This document shows positions 34,388-39,771 of a stretch of DNA of 39,771 nucleotides, one piece after another. This stretch comes from Turneriella parva (lineage in GTDB: Bacteria; Spirochaetota; Leptospiria; Turneriellales; Turneriellaceae), in assembly GCA_020719945.1 (NCBI GenBank), contig DYPL01000019.1, positions 1 through 39,771 of the forward strand, read 5' to 3'. The notes below the pieces were generated by a model. It ran no database searches, was not told the origin of the DNA, and was given only the letters and a program-made list of their open reading frames with translations. The stretch's first letter is position 1, and each line of letters starts with the position of its first letter. The translations under genes and the position numbers were made by a program.

Positions 34388-34708
34388 CTATTCTCGCGAT
34401 TCATCCACAATGGAATCCGCAAAGGGAGAGCCATCTTCCAGACCTGGTGGAAAATCGATTCCCCCCGGTTTACCGGGCCGACACCGGCCTATGCGGTCGA
34501 GAGACCTCCACGCTGCCTCGTGCAGGGGCAAATACCGAAAGGATAATTCCGCATAATGCGAGCAAGTAGGATAAAACCGGCACTGACCACCCATCACGGG
34601 GGACAGAACGCGGCGATACATGCGAATGAGAAAAATTGCACTGGAACGAACGAGGCCCTTTGGGGGCTGCAGAGATGTTTTTATAGGTGGTGAATCTGTT
34701 TGTCCCAT
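34388..34708 (-). CDS. yidD: Membrane protein insertion efficiency factor YidD
   Basis: The 106-residue product has the YidD core: IRMYRRVLSPVMGGQCRFYPTCSHYA, with the conserved CRFxPTCS segment, then a basic helix around RIGRCRPG. YidD helps YidC insert membrane proteins. It overlaps the 3' end of rnpA by 28 bases, as in many bacteria. The C-terminal tail beyond the core is longer than usual. yidC, normally next, is absent; nadC converges instead. Confidence 0.9.
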   Translation of the reverse strand: MGQTDSPPIKTSLQPPKGLVRSSAIFLIRMYRRVLSPVMGGQCRFYPTCSHYAELSFRYLPLHEAAWRSLDRIGRCRPGKPGGIDFPPGLEDGSPFADSIVDESRE

Positions 34709-35055
34709 AGTTTTTCTATCCTACGGATTTCTGAGAGCCTTGCCGAAAAGTCCAGCGAAAAAAAGGTAGTTGCCGGGAATAGACCAATGGAAAAGCCGGA
34801 GAGGATGGCTCCTCTGCTGTTTGTGATCTCACGCATGGCTTCGAACAATGTGGCACGCAGAATACGTTTGTATCGATTTCTTAGAACGGCTGGCTTGGTT
34901 CCCCGGGGTACCGTAAACAAGACAAACACTGCGTTCTCGGAATGTCTTTTGTACCGAAAGAAAATATGCGGCCCCGATATTTTAGCCGAGTTTTTGAACA
35001 ACTCGGAAATTTCTCGGCGCTTTTTCAGGCTGACGAAAAGATCGCGCTGGCGCAA
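34681..35055 (-). CDS. rnpA: Ribonuclease P protein component
   Basis: The 124-residue protein subunit of RNase P helps the RNA subunit mature tRNA 5' ends. It shows the RNR motif in RNRYKRILRATLFEA, a basic N-terminus (LKKRREISELFKNS) and VLFTVPRGTKPAVLRNR. It starts with TTG six bases after the rpmH stop, which suggests translational coupling. It overlaps yidD downstream. The RNA subunit gene is not in the window. Confidence 0.92.
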   Translation of the reverse strand: MRQRDLFVSLKKRREISELFKNSAKISGPHIFFRYKRHSENAVFVLFTVPRGTKPAVLRNRYKRILRATLFEAMREITNSRGAILSGFSIGLFPATTFFSLDFSARLSEIRRIEKLWDKQIHHL

Positions 35056-35061
35056 AAGGCG

Positions 35062-35229
35062 TTATTTCACGATGTGAAAGCGTCTGCGCTCATCGGATAC
35101 GGTGAGCTGCTTGCGGCCTTTTTGGCGACGGCGCTTGAGTACAATGCGACCGTTTTTGGTTGCCATACGCGCACGGAAGCCATGGGTACGGTTTCTCTTT
35201 AGGTTGTTTCTCTGGAGTGTGCGCTTCAT
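35062..35229 (-). CDS. rpmH: 50S ribosomal protein L34
   Basis: The 55-residue product starts [20 protein letters not shown] and continues with the usual L34 run of Arg and Lys, with a slightly extended C-terminus ([11 protein letters not shown]). It is a structural protein of the large ribosomal subunit. The gene is easily overlooked because of its size, but rnpA following six bases after its stop confirms it. dnaA, its frequent upstream neighbour, is not here. Confidence 0.97.
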   Translation of the reverse strand: MKRTLQRNNLKRNRTHGFRARMATKNGRIVLKRRRQKGRKQLTVSDERRRFHIVK

Positions 35230-35465
35230 GCGGCCATGTTTTTGGTTCGCGATGGCGCGTCAATTTTTTTGTGGACGATCTCTGTGCAACCCCGAGAGAT
35301 AACTGACAGATTTTTAAGTAAGCTCTGATAAAGTATGCCTTCGGCTCGCCTCGCGTCGCTCCGCCGCCTCGCGTTCAGAGCTTACTTATGTATTTGCTTG
35401 AAAAGTAAAGTCCCTTCCCCGATGATGTATTTTCTATATACCTGGCCATTGCCCGTAATTAAAGA
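35230..35465. other. Gap between rpmH and the GmrSD-like gene
   Basis: This gap holds the inverted repeat at 35315-35388 and presumably the rpmH promoter on the minus strand, for which I see no convincing match. TCGTCCACA on the minus strand is only a poor DnaA-box match, so an origin is not supported. No gene is seen. Confidence 0.5.
35315..35388. repeat. Inverted repeat with 14-base arms and CG-rich loop
   Basis: The arms TAAGTAAGCTCTGA (35315-35328) and TCAGAGCTTACTTA (35375-35388) are perfect complements, 46 bases apart. The loop is a CG-rich, partly repetitive stretch (GGCTCGCCTCGCGTCGCTCC). A third arm copy is at 87-100. It could be a small dispersed palindromic element or a bidirectional structure separating rpmH from the acquired-looking gene downstream. 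Confidence 0.75.
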
Positions 35466-35494
35466 TTGACAGAACAGAACGAACGAGGCAAAAT
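35466..35494 (+). promoter_or_regulatory. Candidate promoter of the GmrSD-like gene
   Basis: A perfect TTGACA is followed after 17 bases by CAAAAT (four of six matches). Transcription would start near 35500, which supports the ATG at 35526 and argues against reading the TTG at 35466 as a start codon. Confidence 0.55.
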
Positions 35495-35525
35495 CTGGCC
35501 AATCCTCCCCCACAACGAGTTAAGA

Positions 35526-37229
35526 ATGAAAACAAATCTACTCGAGACTAAAACCGTATCCTTCCGCGAAATAATCGGAAACGGAAAAAAATACTCCGTC
35601 CCGTTATACCAGAGAGATTATTCCTGGAAGGCAGAACAATGGGAAGACTTGTGGTTAGATATTGAAAGTCTCAAAGAGAACAATGAAGTCCATTACATGG
35701 GTTCGATTGTACTGAAAGGAGATGGTGACAAATCGTACACAATCATCGACGGACAGCAAAGGTTCATAACCATCAGCATCATCATACTGGCGGCAATTCA
35801 AAGAATCGAGGACTTAATTAAGGAAAATCCGGCTTCGGACGAGGCATCCAGAAACACGGATCGCAAAAAAATTCTCATGGATACATTCCTTGGGAATAAA
35901 GATGCCGTCTCTTTAACGTATGCCAGCAAGCTCACCTTGAACAGTCATAATAACGATTTTTATCAGAGTAAGTTACTGCAACTGAACATTCTAAGCACGT
36001 CTTCCAAAACAAATGATTCTAACAAACTTATGCACCAGGCATTCCAGTATTACTATGAAGCCATCAAGAAATCTTCCGATTTAGACTCTGGTGAAAATCT
36101 GTCGCGCTTTATTGAATCCACTTTAGGTGACAGAATTCTTTTCATTCAAATTGCGGTCGAAAACGAAATTTCCGCCTACACGGTTTTTGAAACCCTAAAT
36201 GCACGGGGTCTGGAACTGACCGCTACAGATTTGCTGAAAAATTATCTTTTCTCTCTTGTAAAGAGCTCTACGGATATTGAAAACCTTAACAGGCAGTGGG
36301 AATCCATTGTCAATACTGTCGGGGTGGATAAACTTCCACGTTTTTTGAGATATTATCTGAACTCAAAACAAGCATTGATCCGCACGGAGAGATTGTTCAA
36401 AGAAATTAAAAATCAAATTGTGAGACGGGAACAGGTGTTTCCCCTGCTCTCGGATATGGAAAAATATGCCGATCTCTTCTCGGCTATATCCGACCCGGAC
36501 AGTGACCTATGGAAAACAAACAAAGATGTAAAATCACTGATTCAAGAAATTAAACTTTTTAATGCGGAACAGCACAAATCTCTTGTCATGGCGTCTTACT
36601 TTCATCTAGAAACAAATGAATTTACTAAACTTTTAAGAATAGTAAAAGCACTGGTTTTTCGGTATACCGTGATTTCAGGACTTAATCCTAACGATCTCGA
36701 AAAAGTCTACAACAAGGCAGCCATTAAAATTTCGAAAAAAGAAATCGTAAAAGCTTCGGATATATTCAAAGAACTGCAACCAGTGTATATTAACGATGAA
36801 AATTTTATAAGCGATTTTTCAACGAAAGTAATTGCTATAAACAGCAGGACCAAAAAACTGATTCGTTATATTTTGATGAGTATAGAAAACCAGAAGCACA
36901 ACGTAAATTACTCCCCCCTCGATTCGGATGTAACTATAGAACATATTCTTCCGCAAAATCCTGCTGATGAATGGGAAAAGCATTTTGATTCAAAAAAGCA
37001 GGATGAGATGATAAACCGTTTGGGAAATCTGACACTGTTAGAAGATTCACTGAACGCGAAAGACGCAGGTAACAAACCATTCTCCAAGAAAAAAGAATTC
37101 TACGCCCAAAGCCAGTTCGGAATCACAAAAGATCTTTCCAAAATTGAAAACTGGAATATGGATACTTTGCGCTCAAGGCAGAATGACCTGGCAAAAACCG
37201 CTGCCTCTGTCTGGAAAGCAGACTACTGA
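35526..37229 (+). CDS. GmrSD-like DUF262/DUF1524 protein, probable DNA defence nuclease
   Basis: The 567-residue product has an N-terminal DUF262 domain with QRDYSW (29-34) and the IIDGQQRF signature (73-80), which uses nucleotides in GmrS-type proteins. A long helical middle includes VFETLNARGLELTATDLLKNYLF. The C-terminal DUF1524 HNH nuclease has His473 in IEHILPQ and Asn501 in RLGNLTLL. GmrSD-type enzymes cleave phage DNA with modified cytosine. The gene looks more AT-rich than its neighbours, has its own promoter, sits beside a palindromic repeat and abuts pdxH stop to stop, all consistent with horizontal gain. The exact target DNA is unknown. Confidence 0.87.
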   Translation: MKTNLLETKTVSFREIIGNGKKYSVPLYQRDYSWKAEQWEDLWLDIESLKENNEVHYMGSIVLKGDGDKSYTIIDGQQRFITISIIILAAIQRIEDLIKENPASDEASRNTDRKKILMDTFLGNKDAVSLTYASKLTLNSHNNDFYQSKLLQLNILSTSSKTNDSNKLMHQAFQYYYEAIKKSSDLDSGENLSRFIESTLGDRILFIQIAVENEISAYTVFETLNARGLELTATDLLKNYLFSLVKSSTDIENLNRQWESIVNTVGVDKLPRFLRYYLNSKQALIRTERLFKEIKNQIVRREQVFPLLSDMEKYADLFSAISDPDSDLWKTNKDVKSLIQEIKLFNAEQHKSLVMASYFHLETNEFTKLLRIVKALVFRYTVISGLNPNDLEKVYNKAAIKISKKEIVKASDIFKELQPVYINDENFISDFSTKVIAINSRTKKLIRYILMSIENQKHNVNYSPLDSDVTIEHILPQNPADEWEKHFDSKKQDEMINRLGNLTLLEDSLNAKDAGNKPFSKKKEFYAQSQFGITKDLSKIENWNMDTLRSRQNDLAKTAASVWKADY

Positions 37230-37877
37230 TCACGGACTCAGCATGCTGATCTTCCAGCTATCCCACTCCCGCTCGTAAATAAAACGATCGTGCAGGCGAG
37301 ACTCCCTCCCCTGCCAGAATTCCATGGAGTTTGGATAGACGCGAAAGCCGCCCCAGGTTTCGGGTAGTGGCACAGGGCCTCCGGCAAATTTACCCTGGTA
37401 CATTTTATAACGCGAAAGAAGTTCTTCCCTGTTTTCAATTTTCTCGCTCTGCTGCGATGCCCAGGCTCCTATGCAGGCCTCCTGCGGGCGAGTTCTAAAA
37501 TACGCTTCGGATTCTTCGCGAGTGATTTTTTCTGCTCGCCCTTTAATAATTACCTGCCGAAATAATTCGTGCCAAAAGAACAGCAGCGATGCGTTGGGAT
37601 TGTGATCGAGATCGCGGCCCTTGCGAGAGCCATAGTTTGTAAAAAAGACAAATCCATTTTGTGATACTTCTTTGAGTAAAACGACGCGGGCAGAAGGACT
37701 GCCAGAGACATCGACTGTAGAAAGCGTCATGGAGTTGGGTTCGTCTACTTCTGCTTTCAAGGCTTCCTCGAACCAGACGTGGAACTGCTCCAATGGATTG
37801 TCCGAAAGCATATCTCTTTGCAGAGGTGCGCCTCTGTAATCGTGTCGCAGCAGTTGCAGTCTTTCTTTATCGATCAT
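37230..37877 (-). CDS. pdxH: Pyridoxamine 5'-phosphate oxidase
   Basis: The 215-residue FMN enzyme oxidises pyridoxamine or pyridoxine phosphate to pyridoxal phosphate. The FMN site appears in SARVVLLKEV and FFTNYGSRKGRDL. FFWHELFRQVIIKGRAEK, IGAWASQQS and FWQGRESRLHDRF are the other conserved segments. The C-terminus ends WKISMLSP where RLAP is usual, a mild difference. Length is normal. Its last base abuts the last base of the GmrSD-like gene on the other strand. Confidence 0.95.
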   Translation of the reverse strand: MIDKERLQLLRHDYRGAPLQRDMLSDNPLEQFHVWFEEALKAEVDEPNSMTLSTVDVSGSPSARVVLLKEVSQNGFVFFTNYGSRKGRDLDHNPNASLLFFWHELFRQVIIKGRAEKITREESEAYFRTRPQEACIGAWASQQSEKIENREELLSRYKMYQGKFAGGPVPLPETWGGFRVYPNSMEFWQGRESRLHDRFIYEREWDSWKISMLSP

Positions 37878-37923
37878 TCTTCAGTTCTTATGAAAAGTCA
37901 TGCTGCGTCAATCTGTTTACAGA

Positions 37924-38577
37924 TCAGACACCTTTTCGAAGAGACGATGCAATCTGCCCAAGAAACGAATTCTCCAGATTTTCTATGTGCCCGAGAAATC
38001 GAATGATCGCTGAAATATCTTCGCGGGATGCTTGTCCAGGTTTTCCATTTTTTTCATAGTGAACGCGCCCATGGATATCTCTCGAAAAATTATGCTCCTG
38101 CCAGCTTATCTTAAAACGACCGACAATCCCATTGCTTTCGATAAAGTACAACTGTGACTTGTGACCGTCAAATAACCAGTGAGGCTGGCCATCCTGCTGT
38201 TGTTGCAGAGTCGATGGATTCACATGAACCATTTGCTGCGCATTTATTTCTGCAGAATATTTGGAACGCAAATAGATATCAATATCCTCGCCCCCCTCGA
38301 TAATATGCAAACCTGTCTGGCGTGGTTCCCTGCGAATTACCGAAAGGGTGACGGAAAACCTGCGGTTATCGTGATCTATAATTCCCGAAAAAGGTTTGTC
38401 TTCGGGGATATTTTCTGTAATGGGCAAAGCAATTCCTAAACCCGTTGCGGAAAGATTGAGTACGGGAAAATCCTTGTGCTCAATTATAAAGCGGGCATTT
38501 TCAATAGCAAATTCCTGAACGCGGGGAGCTCTGTTTTCTGGCATACCCTTAATTGGAAGCAGCCGCAAAAGAGTCAA
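37924..38577 (-). CDS. PilZ-like protein
   Basis: The 217-residue product has a PilZ-like N-terminal half (about 15-100): basic NRAPRV, then VLNLSATGLGIALP, which fits the N/DxSxxG cyclic-di-GMP signature, and strands ending TGLHIIEG. The arginine motif is RxxR and not the usual RxxxR, so binding is uncertain. The second half (WLFDGHKSQLYFIES, RFKISWQEHNFSRDIHGRV) is a separate unrecognised domain. It is coupled by an ATGA overlap to the upstream gene, which has a receiver-like segment. Confidence 0.65.
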   Translation of the reverse strand: MTLLRLLPIKGMPENRAPRVQEFAIENARFIIEHKDFPVLNLSATGLGIALPITENIPEDKPFSGIIDHDNRRFSVTLSVIRREPRQTGLHIIEGGEDIDIYLRSKYSAEINAQQMVHVNPSTLQQQQDGQPHWLFDGHKSQLYFIESNGIVGRFKISWQEHNFSRDIHGRVHYEKNGKPGQASREDISAIIRFLGHIENLENSFLGQIASSLRKGV

Positions 38578-39614
38578 CGAAATTGCACTGGTGAACCTTC
38601 AAAAATTCCCGGAGATGGAAATGAGGGAAGAGCTGATCTTTGGCTTTCTTCGCGGTCGGACATAAAAGTAAAAATCCCGCGATGTTCTCTGTCAGCCCTG
38701 AACTCCAGATAGGCAGGGAGCCATTCGAGCATCAATGCCTTTACCTCCACATTCTGAAGCTCTGCGGAAGAATTGTGGCGGCCTCTCGCGAGATCTTCGG
38801 TTCCCCGCATTTGTTCAAACGCAGCTCTCGCATCACGCATGCTTCCTGCAAACGAAAGCGGCTGCTTTTTTCCAGTCGAATTAAAGATGCGTAAAGCCGG
38901 GAAACTTTCTGCATATTTTCTATCTACCTTTTCTATAAAGAAAAGATATAAATAACGGATGATAAATCCTATATATTCTTCGGGAGATAAAAGAGTATTC
39001 GTGAGTTCTTTTGCAGAGGAATTAATATCGTTAAAAAGTGATCCCTGTTCAAAATCCTTGATTACATTAACCGAAAAATCTTCTTTTTGCTTTTTTTCCT
39101 TTTTCAGATACGTTAATATTTTTTCGCGGTTTTCACAGCTTCCCCTGTCGCAATGCAAATCGAGACTTAAAACAACAAGTCGCGCTCCTTCTGCAATTTC
39201 CTTTTCCAGAGCAGTGGCTGAATCCACCTCCGCGACGAGATATCCAAACAGACGAAAAATCCCCCGAAGTATATTGCGCAATGCCGGCGGCAGATACGCA
39301 AGTACAACGGAACCCGCAATGGACGGAACAAATTTTTGAAATAAAAAAGGAGATGCTTGGAAAAATTTTTGCAGCGGGAGAAAACAGGAAGTCCCCGATG
39401 AATATAGGATTTCACCGAGACGTGAAGCAGATGGCAGACCGGAAACTACCAGAGTAGAAGAATCCGAAAGCGACAGAAGGTCGGATTCTTTTTGCACAAT
39501 CTTCCAGGCGATGCCGGGTTGTTCATGGATTCCAATATGGCGCAGTGATTCAACAACCGCTGCCTCGGCACGGGAAGGCTGGTAAAAAAGTACCTGTTGA
39601 ACGGACCCCTTCAT
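38574..39614 (-). CDS. Unknown protein with a degenerate receiver-like segment
   Basis: The 346-residue product is not recognised. Residues about 102-155 follow the pattern of a response-regulator receiver (VVLAYLPPALRNILRGIF, LFGYLVAEVDSATALEKEI, ARLVVLSLDL), but the acidic pair is replaced and the usual phospho-Asp position appears to be Ser150. I read it tentatively as a pseudo-receiver. The remaining parts are helical with no motif I know. I chose the ATG at 39614 because a strong extended -10 promoter would start transcription near 39628, too late to include the TTG at 39629. It is coupled to the PilZ-like gene. Confidence 0.6.
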   Translation of the reverse strand: MKGSVQQVLFYQPSRAEAAVVESLRHIGIHEQPGIAWKIVQKESDLLSLSDSSTLVVSGLPSASRLGEILYSSGTSCFLPLQKFFQASPFLFQKFVPSIAGSVVLAYLPPALRNILRGIFRLFGYLVAEVDSATALEKEIAEGARLVVLSLDLHCDRGSCENREKILTYLKKEKKQKEDFSVNVIKDFEQGSLFNDINSSAKELTNTLLSPEEYIGFIIRYLYLFFIEKVDRKYAESFPALRIFNSTGKKQPLSFAGSMRDARAAFEQMRGTEDLARGRHNSSAELQNVEVKALMLEWLPAYLEFRADREHRGIFTFMSDREESQRSALPSFPSPGIFEGSPVQFR

Positions 39615-39634
39615 GTGACATAATACCAAACGCT

Positions 39635-39643
39635 ATTATAACA
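39635..39643 (-). promoter_or_regulatory. Extended -10 promoter TGTTATAAT
   Basis: On the minus strand a perfect TATAAT is preceded by TG at the extended -10 position. The start point would be near 39628, about 14 bases before the ATG at 39614. A TTGACG lies only eight bases upstream, too close for a normal -35. Confidence 0.6.
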
Positions 39644-39649
39644 CAATAC

Positions 39650-39662
39650 GTCAAGCAAACTA
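39650..39662 (-). repeat. Direct repeat TAGTTTGCTTGAC, proximal copy
   Basis: This 13-base sequence on the minus strand recurs identically at 39713-39725, 63 bases away, about six helical turns. The copy lies just upstream of the extended -10 promoter, where an activator site would be expected. Confidence 0.55.
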
Positions 39663-39712
39663 CGGGAAGTTTGTATGCAACCCGCGAGGCTGCCGCTGCA
39701 CGCTGCGCTTAA

Positions 39713-39725
39713 GTCAAGCAAACTA
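39713..39725 (-). repeat. Direct repeat TAGTTTGCTTGAC, distal copy
   Basis: This is the second identical copy, ten bases from palindrome copy 3. It is in phase on the helix with the proximal copy. Confidence 0.55.
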
Positions 39726-39734
39726 TAAAAAAGT

Positions 39735-39752
39735 GCCCTACCCGGGCAGGGC
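39735..39752 (-). repeat. Near-palindrome GCCCTGCCCGGGTAGGGC, copy 3
   Basis: Identical to copies 1 and 2 when read on the minus strand, the strand of the gene that starts at 39614, 120 bases away. A TTTTTT run follows two bases later, so here it could also terminate a minus-strand gene lying beyond the window. Confidence 0.85.
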
Positions 39753-39771
39753 TCTTTGCCGGCAGAAGATT

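Noticed and set aside
35230-35320. oriC with DnaA boxes upstream of rpmH
   Set aside because: Only one poor match (TCGTCCACA) was seen and dnaA is absent.
39615-39627. GTGACATAATACC shared with 22133-22145
   Set aside because: Thirteen-base matches between distant places are expected by chance in a window this size, and the two copies have opposite orientation to their genes.

Overview
The window reads as chromosomal DNA of a spirochaete, most likely of the order Leptospirales. The clues are a Loa22-like OmpA lipoprotein, a 650-residue RpoD of the Leptospira type, a PilZ-like protein resembling the Leptospira DUF1577 family, and many surface-directed proteins of no known family. Base composition looks higher in GC than Leptospira itself, so a Leptonema/Turneriella-like or uncultured relative is my guess; no rRNA or tRNA is present to settle it. 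Genes are tightly packed, often with 4-base ATGA/GTGA/TTGA overlaps, and many starts lack a clear Shine-Dalgarno sequence.

Layout. 149-6127 (+): one apparent operon of a TPR protein, a histidine kinase, a short-chain dehydrogenase, two predicted outer-membrane proteins and the Loa22-like lipoprotein, closed by a strong hairpin terminator. 6141-9335 (-): leuS, 5-formyl-THF cyclo-ligase and perhaps a tiny membrane protein. 9418-11417 (+): trpE-trpG. 11701-14056 (-): rpoD and a solitary HicB-like protein. 14153-15471 (+): thiD-thpR. 15441-17661 (-): nhaA and a sugar-nucleotide nucleotidyltransferase. 17768-18895 (+): a PilZ/DUF1577-like protein. 18900-19442 (-): an OB-like small protein and a DUF167 protein. 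19482-21956 (+): a Fur-box-controlled feoAB ferrous-iron operon with a possible hidden 46-residue CxxC membrane peptide in front. 22167-26842: envelope genes, with an 822-residue TPR protein, a HEAT-repeat protein and a small secreted protein on the minus strand facing a secreted protein on the plus strand. 26991-29021 (+): a bifunctional Rel/SpoT. 29204-30766 (+): an unusual von Willebrand A plus STAS fusion. 30746-33242 (-): prfB-tldD. 33412-34290 (+): nadC. 34388-35229 (-): rpmH-rnpA-yidD, with rpmH too short to show in a normal ORF scan. 35526-37229 (+): a GmrSD-like DUF262/DUF1524 protein, probably a horizontally acquired defence gene. 37230-37877 (-): pdxH. 37924-39614 (-): a PilZ-like protein coupled to a protein with a degenerate receiver-like segment.

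Repeats are the least expected feature. An 18-base near-palindrome, GCCCTGCCCGGGTAGGGC, occurs three times, each time upstream of and in the same orientation as the next gene (TPR/kinase operon, rel, and the receiver-like/PilZ pair). A second element, TCAGAGCTTACTTA, forms a 72-bp inverted repeat between rpmH and the GmrSD-like gene and occurs once more just after the first palindrome. These tie signalling genes together in a way that may be regulatory or may reflect a small dispersed repeat family. I see no CRISPR array, prophage, insertion sequence or plasmid gene.
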